64,000 nucleotides of DNA from Niebla homalea (taxonomy: Eukaryota > Ascomycota > Lecanoromycetes > Lecanorales > Ramalinaceae): positions 2,034,966-2,098,965 of the forward strand of contig JAHGAU010000003.1 of the NCBI GenBank assembly GCA_019925105.1. Direction: 5' to 3'. Under the pieces are notes generated by a model. The model saw only the letters and a program-made list of their open reading frames with translations, searched no databases and had not been told where the DNA came from. Below are positions 11,579 to 23,660 of the stretch, in pieces. The translations under genes were made by a program, and so were the position numbers. Within the stretch, counting starts at the first letter, position 1. Every line of letters starts with the position of its first letter.

Positions 11579-11819
11579 GATGGATACAATACGGCCTGAA
11601 CAATGACAATCGGCTACAATGAATGCGTGTAATCCGAGCACGCAATTGGGTTCTTCTCTGCTTGCATGCTCTTCAGCCCAATCTGCGTTATTACCCCTGA
11701 ACCTCCAGACCTTTCTCATCTCTCACCATGCCCTTCCACCCCACGCGCAAACACGGTATTGTTGAGAGGAGGGCGAGCAGTCGGTGGCCAAGCGTGCTAC
11801 TTAGTTGGTACGCCATAAG

Positions 11820-12250
11820 CTCACTTCCAAGCCAATCTAAAGAATTACTTTTATCTTATTTAATATAAAGTATCAAATAAAATTCACGTTAAATCTTTAT
11901 ACTATGAAGATAGAATTTACCTATTGTAATGATACCTACAATGTGCGAAATTGTGTGAAATCTCTTGGCATTACAATCTTTTCCAGTACAGGTATTGACC
12001 TTCTAATAATATATCCTTCTTTATTCTCAAGAATCATAAGTTATAGTCAATATTGTTGACTACGTAGGTATAAATTCTATGATTTATTATTCAAGGGCTC
12101 ATAAACCATATCGTAGTGTACAATCTCAAGAGCGGATGGGCGGGTGGGAAATATTTTCTCAATGCCAAGGAATTCTAGAGAGTTTCGCACATGAGAGGTA
12201 AAGTATGAGATTTTAATTTGATTTTACCAATGGAATGGACCTTCTCAACA
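11820..12250. other. AT-rich patch upstream of the P450
   Basis: A roughly 430-bp stretch that is markedly more AT-rich than its flanks, with many TA steps and no ORF. It may be a short RIP-mutated repeat relic or part of the P450 promoter region; nothing in it resolves which. Confidence 0.4.
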
Positions 12251-12408
12251 CGGCAGGGAATCTCTCCACTCAACCGCTAAAATGGCTAGCGAGGGACGGG
12301 CTTTCTTGAGGAGTGTGATCCACTCGTCGTCTGTGCGCTCCTTCGCATTCTGAAACGCAGGCACCAAAACCCTCTGCAATGCTCGTTTCTTATTAGGCTT
12401 TGGGAACG

Positions 12409-14295
12409 ATGATTTCTATCCAGACGGCGGCTTCAGCTGCTGTTGTCTATCTGGTGAGCTGGATCGTTTATTGTCGGTACCTCCATCCTTTGCGCGCTAT
12501 CCCTGGGCCATTCATTGCATCCACCAGTCGAGTATGGCTCGTCTTCAAGACCGCGAAAGGGGACATGGAGTATACGCAGCGTGCATTACACGAAGAATAT
12601 GGTAATGCCGACCTCTAATGGTGCCAAGGGGGAGTTTCGAGAAAATCTTACAGGTCAGGCCCTCTCGTTCGCATTGCACCCAATGAGATCTCTTGCTCCG
12701 ATCCGGAATCCATCAAGGTTAGTCTTCTTCAATGCTTGCTTGGCTTCGAGCTATCTATTGACCGAATCACACAGACAATCTATGGTACTAAGCCAGTCTT
12801 TACCAAGGTATTCTCTGCCAATTCATGTGCTCGCAGCAAAGCTCATTTCACCAGACCGATTACTATGATGCCTGGGCTCCCCCAAACAACGGCTACGTCG
12901 GACACTTCCCTACCCGTGACGAGAAAGAGCACGCGGAGCGCAGACGTATCGTCAACAATATCTATTCAATGTCAAGTGTACTCGAGTCAGAAAAGGCGAT
13001 CGACTCGTGCACCCATATATTTTGCGATACTATGCGGCACTTTGCCGAACACAGCACCACGGTCGATCTCAGCTCCTGGACTAACATGTATTTCACCCCT
13101 TGCTTCACCTCTTCGCTCAATAGAGACCCCTATCCCACAAGTAGTTGGAGCACAGGCCAAGCAAACTAACTTGCTTTGCAGGTACGCTTTTGACGTCCTC
13201 GGAGAACTCTTCTACGGCAAGATGTTTGGGTTCATGAGTGAGCGCACGGACGTTGGTAATTACATGAAAGCCATAGACTCGCTGCTTCCCGTTTTCACCA
13301 TCGGTGGCACTTTACCCTCCTATCTGACAAAAGTCTACTTCATTTCCACCATGCTTTTCTCACCCTCGCTTCGTGGAGCCCTGGGTGCCGTCAAGCATGT
13401 CGAGAACGCTTCCAGGACAGCTGTGAAGAAGCGTCAACAGGAATTGGTGGACGACCAGGGCACGGACAACAATCACGATATGCTTCGTAAGATGCTTGAG
13501 GTCAGCGACGAGCGAGGGGGAAGCATCAACTTTTCATATGAACACATTGTTGTCGAATCCCACAGCTCAATGTACGTATTCGGTCCACCCTCGAGAACTC
13601 CTGCAATTGAGATCTCAACCTCTGACAATGATTACACGGATTAGCTTCGCCGGCGCTGATACGACCGCCATTGCAATGAACAGTATCCTCTACCATCTGA
13701 TGAAAAATCCAGCTAGCTACCAAAATTTGTCTGCAGAGATCGACGCAGCTGTGGCTAATGGCACACTCTCCATGCCCATCGCTTACACCCAAGCGATCAA
13801 GCTTCCTTACTTGAAGGCATGTATCAATGAGGGAATGCGTCTTCATCCAAGCGTCGGACTCCCGATGTCGCGCCTCGTACCAGCAGGCGGAACGACGATT
13901 TCGGGCACATACGTTCCTGAGGGATACCGAGTGGGGGTGAGTCCCGCCGTTGTGCAGTATGACACGAAAGTGTTCGGCCGGGATGCCTACTCCTTCAACC
14001 CGGACCGCTGGCTCGAAGGCGATGCTACCAAGATGGACAAAGCTATGATTCAATTTGGTGCTGGACCGCGCACCTGCATTGGGAAGAACGTGAGTTCTCA
14101 GCAAATTTTCGTATGGCCCAACACCACGCTAATGAACCATAGATCTCTCTCAGCGCGATCTACAAGCTGATACCCCAGCTCTTGTATCTTTTTCGCATCC
14201 GCCTTGAAGATCCGGGTAAAACATGGACAACGCGTAACTATTGGTTCAACAAACAGAGTGACATGCAAGTTTACATAGAGGAGAGGAGGCGTTGA
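12409..14295 (+). CDS. Cytochrome P450 monooxygenase
   Basis: Seven exons (12409-12601, 12659-12717, 12775-12807, 12855-13087, 13182-13571, 13645-14089, 14143-14295) give 501 residues with all junctions in frame. An N-terminal hydrophobic anchor (about 5-22) is followed by the proline hinge LRAIPGPF. The I-helix AGADT is at 305-309, the ExxR pair is E365/R368, the PERF-like FNPDRW is at 420-425, and the haem loop FGAGPRTCIG places the ligand at Cys447. Length and motif order match ER-anchored class II fungal P450s. The text around IAPNEISCSDP and TDYYDAWAPP resembles pisatin-demethylase-like fungal P450s from memory, so substrate oxidation in secondary metabolism or detoxification is plausible but unproven. 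No lesion seen; neighbours are a broken NmrA-like gene and a Zn2Cys6 regulator. Confidence 0.93.
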
Positions 14296-14736
14296 TCGGA
14301 TTAATGGGGCATACCAGTGATTTCAGAAGGCAAAATCAGGACACGATCATGGCATGAAGACGTTAGGAGTGTACCGGATTTGCCAGTTCATTTACCACCT
14401 GCTGCCTCGCAGAACAAGCAAAATACTCAAAGGGAGAAAAAGCTGGGCGCACGAGAGATAGAGACTTTGCAGGCTGCGAAGCGGAAAGGAAGATGGCTTT
14501 TTATCGTAATGGAAAGGCAGATAAGCTTCGAAGAGCATGCTGGTATCTACACACGGATTCCATCATTTCAGAGACCTTGCAGTAAGCTGCTTGGGTGTCA
14601 TAGCGAAAGGGCTTATGGGTAAAACTGTGAATCGCCCTCTACTGGGCATTGCTGTCAATTGTTACTGGTGTATAATACATGGCGTGCATGAAAACCGACT
14701 CTTGTCTCATGCCTGTCTATGCGCGAAGCCGCTTTC

Positions 14737-15670
14737 TTAAGCAATCCATTTCTCAAGGCTCGTCACTTCAGGATGTAACCTCTTCACCTCCGCTAGATCT
14801 GCTTTCGGCCCCACTGACCCAAACCATCGGAACATGGCGCCGAAGTCCGAAAGCGCCCACATCATAAGCCAGGCAAAGAAGTCGAACGTCTTGGGCGCCG
14901 ACTGACCCGTGACCAGGTTCTTGAAGGTGGTATCGTACTGCGCAAAGGTCATCTCATCCCCCGCGAGGCCAATTGCTCGATTCCTGTAAGCTTCCGGCTT
15001 GACCAGTGCCTCGGCGCCAAACCACCCGATATCCCTCGTCGAAACCAACTGCAACGGGGCCTGCCCCACGCTATACCGCCACACGGTATTGAACATCTTG
15101 TTGACGAACCCCGGCACGGTATTCTGATAGAACGCCGTCGGTCGCAGTATCGTCCACGTCATGCCTTCACCCTCATGTTGCGACCTACTGTTGCGCAAGT
15201 CATGTTCGATCCGGTGTTTTACTGACGAAGTGCGGCACGTTGGTTGGGTTGTCCCAACTCCGCTCGTCGCCCCCCGCGTTCCACGCTCGCGTAGACGAAA
15301 TGCCGTACGCCCCGCCTCAGACTTTCGTCCACGAGCACTTTGCCCTGCGCTTCTTCGCCCTCCACGCTGGCGCCTTTGCCGAAGAAGGTTTGGACGGAGA
15401 AGACGCCCCAAATGGGCTCACCACCCGTGGCGGCGAGGGCGTGGTCGAATAACGTGGGGAGATGGTCGAGGTTGCCTTCGACCAGTTTGATGGTGGGAGA
15501 CTTTTGGGTGAGTTGTTGCGCTCGTCCGGAGGAGGCATTGCGGGTCACGGCGAGGATGGTGGTGATTGAGGGGAGGGTAGGGGATGCGACAAGGGCGTCG
15601 ATGACGCTGCCGCCTTGTTCGCCTGTGGCGCCGGTGATGAGGAGGGGCTTGGAGATCTTTTGTTGCCGAA
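14737..15670 (-). pseudogene. NmrA-like NAD(P)-binding protein, frameshifted
   Basis: The reading begins near 15665 with KPLLITGATGEQGGSV, the glycine-rich Rossmann motif (GATGxxG) of NmrA-like atypical short-chain dehydrogenases, which sense NAD(P) or act as regulators. It continues with WGVFSVQTFF and HFVYASVERGG, then the frame is lost. Family-like text resumes through a middle frame (ERSWDNPTNVPHFVS) and a third frame (KHRIEHDLRN, MTWTILRPTAFYQNT) to the stop. The two shifts coincide with homopolymers: six C at 15270-15275 and four T at 15217-15220 on the plus strand, one base more than the frame needs in each. No in-frame ATG lies before the Rossmann motif. It is therefore a pseudogene or holds two assembly errors. 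It sits convergently after the P450. Confidence 0.8.
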
Positions 15671-16452
15671 AGTGAAAGATTCAATGGGTGTTTGGAATTG
15701 GAGGAATGGACAGGTGGATCATGCTACGATTGCACCAGATTGTGTCAAGTATGGAGGCAACTGGTCGTGGCTATATACGCTATTTGTAATAGCTACCGTA
15801 CTCGTTCCTATGCCATTACTCAGCTCGACGATCAAGATGACTCATGCGGGACATGGGTGTTCTCAATGGCAGCGAAACCTGGATTCAAGGCCGTCATGAC
15901 TCGGCCAAGGATATCAAGACTGTGACGTCACGACGACTGGTTTTTGAATCATCTCTCCGCGGTGAGTCTGCTGGTCTCGTACAACTAACATGTACAGATC
16001 AAACGAAGGCTCTTGAGGAACAAGATGCGTATGACAGCCCTTGACGGCCTTGAGCCTTCACGCCGCGACGTACCGCAATGAAAGCCCATGAAACGTTCGA
16101 GACCACAAGGTCCAGCACCTGCCATTGGCCTTCTGATCGCCTCGGAGGGCATTGACCGAGCTTGCACTGCTGCACACAGACCCATGGATAGCCCACTCAT
16201 AGGCAACATTTTTGGTTCGTGGTTGAGCCTCGCCCATCTGTTAAAAATTTCCGCTATAGTCAGCTCTTTTCTTGTTTCCCAACTTGACATCAGATCCAGC
16301 AACGCGGCATGAGCCTTTCGCATGACCAAAACGGTGTAGGCTATTGCTTAGAATGTTCGAAATGCGTCGAGATCGTATGGGAGCAACGGTGACAATGCGA
16401 AGCTGCTTCTATCGAGGCTTGAATACCGGCGGAATGAGGATGCCAGGTAGGC
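15671..16452. other. Gap between NmrA relic and small gene, no gene recognised
   Basis: Short ORFs only. A 114-residue frame at 15985-16329 on the minus strand has no domain, no signal sequence and no convincing splice partner. Confidence 0.4.
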
Positions 16453-16724
16453 TCATGCTAGGGTAGCGAAGACGGTGAAGCCAGAGGCTATTGGCTTGAG
16501 CCGGTCAATGACAGACTGAAGATTCTGGAGACCGAAAGCATATCGGCTGGGAAGGAGGGTTGGGTTAACAGCCACGGATACGACGAGAAGGATGCCTGTC
16601 CAGCAATGAGTAGCCTAGGGAGCTCAAAAGGTCAAGGGTAGTCTCAGATAGACGGTAAGGCCGAGGGCTCACCAGATAGAGTGCTCGTCTCTCTGAAGAC
16701 GACCATTTGACAAGCTGGCTTCAT
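16453..16724 (-). CDS. 64-residue putative membrane protein
   Basis: Exons 16724-16673 and 16595-16453 are joined by a 77-nt GTGAGC...CAG intron in phase 1. The product starts MKPACQMVVFRETSTLS and has one hydrophobic segment (about 18-30, GILLVVSVAVNPT) followed by a short amphipathic tail. Too short to read from ORF length alone: the support is that splicing converts two short frames into one open frame with canonical signals. Family unknown. It could be the 3' part of a longer gene. Confidence 0.4.
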
Positions 16725-17511
16725 GGCAATGACTGCAGACTCGAAGGAACAGGAGCAGCGTGCATTTCAGCTTGAGGAGAATCCTAAACGAGCTGAAAGC
16801 GCAAAGCTGCGAAGAGCACTGGAATCCCTGTCAACGCGAAATGAGGGCTTTCCGTCCTGTAGATTGGGCATTCTCAGGGTAAAAGCAGTCTGATAGGCAT
16901 AGGCATGCCCCATACATGGTCACAGCCGGGTTTCCCACTCCATGACAGCGAGAAGCCCGTTGTGGGATCCACAATTTGCCATGAAGGCATGTGCAACCTG
17001 CATGCGATAATATGCAACGCCAGGGTAACACGGTCAGAAGTGTACGCTCACATGGACATATAACGACATTGATAAATGATGCTGGATGAGGTTGGTGAGA
17101 TTCTCCAGAACCCGCTCGCGTCGCGCAAAAGCCGTCGCCCTTGATTATTAGCCCTACGAAGCTAATATGCTGAATGATCATCGCTCCTTCTGAGAGTCAG
17201 CTCTGGCGGTGTAGAGCTGAAAGGATGGCGACCCATGTTGACGTCTGTAGTCATCTTTGCTCCTACTGTCCACGTACATACTCTACATCCGTATAAGATG
17301 TACATCAACAAAGGTCCGAGGGGTCCAGGTGCGTGTCGGAAAAAATTGGTGCTTCTAACCGTTCAAGGCTTAGCACTCGGCATCTACCACGTGTACAGCA
17401 TGTTTATGTCAGCACCTACGAAGCCACCCGCACCAACCGCCCTTTCAGTACGGATCCGTAATTCCTAAATAACAAGTTGATTAATAAGATCCTACTCCGT
17501 CCATGCATTAG

Positions 17512-17539
17512 CATTCGTCATTCGTCATTCGTCATTCGT
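17512..17539 (+). repeat. CATTCGT heptamer microsatellite
   Basis: Four perfect copies of CATTCGT lie about 120 bp upstream of the Zn2Cys6 gene start, inside its probable promoter or leader. Confidence 0.9.
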
Positions 17540-17659
17540 CACTCTGATCTCCTACATAGTTCAAGCGATTGCTCGGTGTAGGATGGACCCATCCTCCGTA
17601 ACAGAGGTGCCTTCTTCACGTAAACTATACCGACACCTTACGCGCGAGACTGCGCCGCC

Positions 17660-19930
17660 ATGGACAGCGTCAACCTCAGAAAACCTGATGTACCCCTTAC
17701 GTGCTTGCGATGTCAACAGCGCAAGATCAAATGCGACAAGAAGGACCCGTGCTCTGCTTGCTGGCGTCAAGGTTTCACTTGTACCTCCATTCGCCGCCCA
17801 CGTCTCCCAAGAGGCCGTACCGGTCGAAGGAGAGACGGCGACATTCAGCGACGCGTTGCTAGACTCGAGGGTCTCTTGACCGAGCTCAAACCTACGAATG
17901 CTTCTGAATCCCCCCTTCGAAAGCCTGCTGCTCGACAACCGAGGGGCAAAACAATCCATCAAGAATCACAGATTAATAACAACGCCCATGGAGGAGATGA
18001 TCAGCATGGTGGAGAGCTTGTTCCTAATGCTGCACACGGTAGTTCACAACCCAGCCTCTGGGCTGCAGTCGATGATGAGGTCTTCCAAACGTCCCTTGCA
18101 ATTTATGCCGTTGCTTATTGAGCCGTCAGGTCCATGGCATCCGCGAGGTTCTCACAGACTTCCTGGGTGAGGAGTCGGAGATAGTATTTGCTGCTCCTCC
18201 GGCAAGTATAGAGCCTTATGCCGACTCTGAAGATACCAACACTCTTCTTTTCAATACCAGCTCTTCCTCGATTGAACCGCTCCTACCAGGTTGTATATCA
18301 GAGTCTATCGCAGCAGCGCTATTAGAAACCTATATACACCGCGTTGATCCCATCTTCAAATTGACTCATGTCCCAACGCTACGCCATCAGGTGCTCGACA
18401 CGGGTTATCAGTCTGGACCCGTCCCCCCTGGGATTGAAGCTTTCAAAGCCGCAGTATATTTTCTTTCGGTCTGCTCTTACAATGAAAATGAAATCTATGA
18501 CCTCTTCTCTCATACCAAGGCAGAGATTGTTTGTAGACTTCGTCTTGCTGCAGAGATCATGCTTTCCAGGGCAAACCTACTGCTGACTTCGGACATTTTG
18601 GTGCTTCAATCATTTGTGATGTACCTTGTACGTGGCCCCTTCTTGGATCTATACATCCTCCATACCTCCCAAAACAGCGGTAAAACAATCCATCTGACTG
18701 TACTCTATCATACAGGCAGCACTTCGTTGCAGTAGTGGCTTCCACAAGCCATGGACCTTGACTGCCATTGCGGTTCGCATCGCTCAAGGACTAGGGTTAG
18801 ATTCTGACGGCGCACATCTCACAGACCCTTTACAGCGGGAGCTTCACAGGCGCACATGGTATGCCATCGCTCTGCTTGACATGCACGCGGCTTTGGATGG
18901 AGCATCGCGCCCATTGATTGCTGGTCAGGCCATTGGAGGTCCCTTGCCACTCTGTGTCAACGACGTGGACATCTCTTCACTAGTCGAGCCTACAGACGAG
19001 CCACTGGAGTTTACGGACATGTCATTTTCGTCGATGGCAAATGAGTTTGTGCTGTGTATGGCAAGCCTGACCTTTTGTCGCCTCGTAAGGGATAGTCGAC
19101 TTTGCAGCTGCAAGCAACAGTGGACGGAGAGGCAAAAGATAGCCACTGACTGCGAGGCACGGGTACAAAGGAGGTATCTGCAATACTGCAATAGTGAGGT
19201 GCCGTTCCAGCGATACACGACGCGGGTGGGCGAGAAAATGTTCGCAACCCTGCGACTCATGGTGTATCGTCCAATACAGCCGTTTTCCAGTGCCGGGCCC
19301 CCTCCTCAAGACGACCACGATATCCTGGAGATGGCAACAGACGTACTCGAAGGCTCCATCATGCAAGCCACGGACCCAACTTTTGGCCCATGGAGATGGT
19401 GGGGCTGGGTCAAGTGGTATTCCCTAGCTATCCTTCTGACCGAGCTGTGTTCGCACCCAGAGTTGAAGCAATTAGATCGGCCCTGGATCGTTGCCGAAAC
19501 TGGTTTCGCCATGTTTTCTGAGCTCATCGGCGATGGTGCAATATGGAGGTCAATTGGAAAACTTAGGCGTAAGGCACGAACTGTAAGCAGCGATTGCCAG
19601 AACCTCTTGACCGACCCGCAGTTTGGAGTAAATATGGTCGACAATTCGTTTCCAACTGAGGCACGTCACTCTTCGACTTCGACTGGGCATCGTGGGCGCG
19701 GCGCTAGTGACAACGTGCTCGTCACAAGGGGTTTTCAGACTACGGCCTGGAATGTCAACGCATCGGACACTGCGACGCAGCAAAATACGTTGCCCGAATT
19801 GAAGGATCTGAACATGGATGGCTGGGCAGCCGATGGGTCAGATTCCATGTCCTGGACGAATTGGGAGGCTTTTCTTCAAGATGCTGGTAGCTCCAACATA
19901 TCACAAGCAATAAGTCCCTCATGCTGGTAA
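17660..19930 (+). CDS. Zn2Cys6 transcription factor
   Basis: Exons 17660-18079, 18130-18627 and 18716-19930 (introns of 50 and 88 nt, both phase 0) give 710 residues. The binuclear zinc cluster is complete: Cys 15, 18, 25, 31, 34 and 41, with the basic run QQRKIK between the second and third. It is followed by a basic linker (RPRLPRGRTGRRRDG) and a helix that could dimerise (RRVARLEGLLTEL). The central part, from LLPGCISESIAAALLETYIHR through FKAAVYFLSVCSYNENEIYDL and RTWYAIALLDMHAALDGASR, is typical of the fungal-specific transcription factor domain (PF04082-like). The Ser/Thr/Asn-rich C-terminus fits an activation region. It is nuclear by family. With the nearby P450 it is a candidate pathway regulator, by position only. 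Confidence 0.92.
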
Positions 19931-20002
19931 TATAACTGAGGGCCATTACATGCCCGAGTTCACTCCATTGACTTTCATTCCCTCCCAATCCATCTCAAAG
20001 AT

Positions 20003-20095
20003 TGGCTATCTAGAAGGCCCTCCTGTAGTACACTGTCAGCCATACGCTGGCAATTCAAAGCCTGACTGGCTCACGCTCCTGGAGGCTCCGCAATT
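20003..20095 (+). repeat. Diverged short repeat, also at 21475-21565
   Basis: A segment around TATCTAGAAGG...TGTCAGCC recurs about 1.47 kb away in the same orientation with perhaps two-thirds identity by eye. The pair flanks array gene H, so it may mark a duplicated or transposed segment. Nothing else in it is recognisable. Confidence 0.4.
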
Positions 20096-20351
20096 GTCAA
20101 GCCATCTATCCAGCGTTGTTCAAAAGGTTCAAGTTTCAGAACAGGGCAAGCTCATTGATTGATTCTAGCTGCTATGCTATGACCTTGAAGTCACTGCGCT
20201 ATATCGCACGCGCAATTTGGGAATCATGACTCTTCCTGTGTTCTTCCTGGTTGCTTCTACCACCAAATCCTCTCAGCATGACCGCCGTCAGATTGCAAAC
20301 CAATGCACGTGTAGAGATATCGTGACACAGATCGCTGAATTGCAGTCGACT

Positions 20352-21064
20352 TCACGTACTAGCTTGTGCTGCGGGTGTCGTGCTACGGGTGGAATGATCT
20401 GTTTTGTAGATTAAGTGAACGGTACAAAGCTTCAGACAATGCTCTCACTTTGAAACCCGTCCTCATCTAACCCATCAAAGATCTCCACCACGTTCCCGGT
20501 ACGAGTGTCAATGGTTTTCACCTTTTTTATCTTATCGCTTGGATGACAATCAGACCTTAATAGATACCTTAGCTGCTGCCGTAGCAGGGACATACCTGGT
20601 GAAACATTCGATCTCTTGACGCTTGAGATCGAAATAGGTCTTGGCGGCTGCAGTGTTCGGGTCTGAACCGAGATTAAGGTCGATCCACATGCCACCTCGA
20701 GCGATATTCCAATCTTTATCGGTTTGCGCGCCCGGATCCGCACTCTTTCTTGCTTCGCTCTCATATTCGGGCTGGAAGATCCATTGATTCCCAAGCTAGA
20801 AAGCTAAGTCAATAAAGAGTTGTCGAAAGCAGGTACGTCGCAAGTGCTTGTACAAAGCATCATGCTCACTTTGGTGAAATAGTCCCCGGTTGGCTCGGAT
20901 TGTGCCAGCAAATGAGCACACAGGTGCCCCACTATACCTGGAGCGTGACGGGCGTGTGTCGGAAGTATCCTGTGGAAGCTTTAGCTTGCAGGTTACTTTG
21001 ACAACCGGCATGCGTAGAGTTCTTACAGAACGGTGAGACGAGTGGGGCTAGTAGGTACTGTCAT
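20352..21064 (-). CDS. Array gene H
   Basis: Exons 21064-21027, 20978-20870, 20795-20596, 20537-20449 and 20398-20352 give 160 residues with phases 2-0-2-1. Exon 1 encodes a short start ending in TRLTVL. Exon 3 holds GGMWIDLNLGSDPNT, the counterpart of NAFIID in other copies, and exon 4 encodes KIKKVKTIDT and ends at GLDEDGFQ. Exons 3 (200 nt) and 4 (89 nt) have exactly the lengths of those in array gene C, making H and C a subfamily although they lie at opposite ends and strands. All introns are 48-74 nt with GT-AG ends. It appears intact. Function unknown. Confidence 0.65.
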
Positions 21065-22530
21065 CAACTTCCTTGGTCCCTCGACAAGCATCTTGCTTCA
21101 GCTTGTAGATTTAGCAGATTTTTTGACTTGACACCTGCTAGAGCTGTATCTGTTGTGTGTGAAGAGTTCAAGAATCAGTCCAGATGCTCCACCTTTAAGT
21201 AGTCCACGCTCAGCGCACGTCCCTCTCTGTATAACTTCACGTAAAACTCCAACTGCATTAGTTGATGCACAACATATAGATTGAATCCACTTTACCGCCC
21301 AAGAATTCTTGCAGTATCTCGAGATACCTCCAGTGAAATTGAACGGAGATGTTGGACATCGTACGCTAAGGCCCGCCAGGTATGATATCGCTTGCTGAAA
21401 GTGTATCAGACACATCCAGGCCACCTGTTAAGCAAAAGCATCAATTAATCCCTGCAGATCCACCTGCAATACTCGTTTATCTAGAAGGTCATTCCGCAGT
21501 CCAGTGTCAGCCCCACACTAGCAGCTCAAAGCTTGCCCGAGTGACGTATCTGAAGGGTTCACAATAATAAGGTCACAATCACAACGACCGTCATGTGAAG
21601 AGATGCTGACGTTGCAGACCATGCAATACTGCCGTGATCCGGCTTCACTGGGACTGCTTAGTACCCTTGGGGGAGACTTGAGACTCCTTATGCGTAGTAC
21701 AACATCAACGCCAGGCCTGTATGGTCAACATGGAAAGGGTCCGATTCTGAGACAGCAAGCAAGCGCCCAAGGATCCGGTAGCGCCTCATTGGTAGCTTGA
21801 CTTTGGGACGGTTACGGATCATGCAGTCATGACGGCGCTGCATACCGAGATTGTCAAAGAGTGGGGACAAGAGAAAATTACAGCTATCCTATTGCTCAAA
21901 AAGAAAAGGGGCCATTCCCGCCTGGTAAGCCACGGCGTCAAGCATTCCACTTCGGCGTCCAATGAGTGTCAGGGTATTAGCTGGCAGCCAGATGCCTGGA
22001 AGGTACAAGAATTTTGTACGAATATTCCGGTTGTATATTTGTTCCGCTGACCCGCAGTGTCCACTGGCAGCGCTAGCGTGACTTCAGCTCTGGAAACACT
22101 CTGCAAGAAACTAATGATGTTTGAGATCCCGGGCCAAAGCGTACCAGGGAGTTGTTTCCACGCAATGACGAAGCGTTGAGCTCGCGACTCGGTAGTACAA
22201 GACCTCATGTTTAGGTATCTGCTCCAGTCTTTGAGGGTATCTATGAGGGATCACCGGGCTGGCGGATAGGGAGATCGCAACTTACTTCTGCGCTGCTGGT
22301 CACTTTTCTCAGGCGGTCTTTTGTCATAGAGACACCGTATTCTAAGGCGAGGGAAGAGGCTTGCAAGTTCATTTAGGAAGGTGGATTTGCAGAGCCAGAG
22401 TGCGGATTAGGGCCAGTAGGGCAACCCAGGCTTACCTGATATGCATATAGCAGGTGAAGCCAGTAGATAAGAGGGCTATGCGGACCATGTCCTATATGTT
22501 TCATTGATTTTACTGGAGGAACCTGGAGAC

Positions 22531-23132
22531 TCAATGGAGATTCCATGTCCGTGGATCCAATATCCCTGCACGGTGTATGACAGCTTCCATATAGGAGGTT
22601 TCATGTCTGGAGGTACAGAAGAGATTGGGCAGGAAAATCAAAAATTTAAACGTGCAATACGCGCACTGAGTTCTTCTTTCTTCATACAGATCTTTCACCA
22701 TCCCAACATTATTCTGTCTAGTCTGAATATTACAATCAAGCAAGTGCAAAGCGTAATAGGAGAAATCTTTGTTAAGATGCCGTTCCCAGATTTCCCAATG
22801 AAATATCACCAGGGCCCTGCCATTCCTAAGAAGGAGGCTCGAATTCTCGTCGAGTGAGACCAACTGCTGGGATTTGCACTTGATAAGGCGTCAAGCTGAA
22901 TGCTAGTAGGATGAAGCCAACGAAAGCGAAGGTCGGCGACATGGATGTAGCGCGGTTTGGTGACTTCCTGATTGTGATGAAGGAGGTATTGAAGGATACA
23001 GATGTCGACGATACCTGGGGCGTAGGTCTTCCATCTACTTGACTCGATGAAGGGTCCGGTAATAGAACGACCCGGACCTAGCCAAAGCTTGCATGTAGAA
23101 GCCTGCTGATTCCTATTTCCTATACACATCAC
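22531..23132 (-). pseudogene. Possible decayed array copy
   Basis: On the minus strand a frame with LHPTSIQLDALSSANP resembles the start of exon 3 in array gene A (GSPEQIQLNSN). About 80 bp on, in another frame, GRALVIFHWEIW precedes a phase-2 donor, followed by a short exon ending ILDPRTWNL. The order fits the array pattern but needs a frameshift, so this is at best a relic. It could be chance. Confidence 0.25.
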
Positions 23133-23297
23133 AGATCACGCAGTTCCAACTCGATGACAGTAACACCAACCTGTTCATGCTCGATATTGGCAGCACAAGC
23201 AGGTATTACGAGCATCATACGGCACTTATGGACATAATTGAGACGGAGAAAACATTGCATGTCTACCAACAGCATGCCTGATGTATGACGAGCTGAC

Positions 23298-23660
23298 GTG
23301 CTTTTCAGTTTGGGGACTCGAGGATTGCACACCTATGATGAGTGCACCAAATGGAATGTCACGACGAGTGCGTATCCTGACCCCAATTCAGGCCGTTTGA
23401 GTAAGACTGTGCTTCTCCGTGCACTTTGCGACTCTAGACTTACTCCTGATCTAGAGTTCGTGAGCTTCTTCACAAAGGAGGAAAAAGAAGCAACTGTTTA
23501 AGTCCGCGTCAAGTCAAGTCTGGCCACCTCAGATTTTGCTTTCACTGGTCGCACAATCTGATGGGAATAAAGCTGAAGAAGTATGATGGTGATGGAGATA
23601 GATCAATGGGTTGTATCAAAGTGTCAAAGCTCATCTCTCGCGCATATGGCACCGTCAACT
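23298..23660 (+). pseudogene. Possible decayed array copy
   Basis: The frame WNVTTSAYPDPNSG resembles exon 3 of H, a GTGAGC donor follows, and beyond a CTCAG acceptor lies KKYDGDGDRSM, which recalls the exon-4 end. The intron phases do not match the rest of the array, so the assignment is weak. Confidence 0.22.

Noticed and set aside
15985..16329. 114-codon minus-strand ORF
   Set aside because: No domain and no supportable splice partner.
20796..21011. 71-codon ORF on the minus strand as the start of array gene H
   Set aside because: It cannot be joined to exon 3 in the phase used by the family. An upstream ATG at 21064 with a canonical intron fits all phases.
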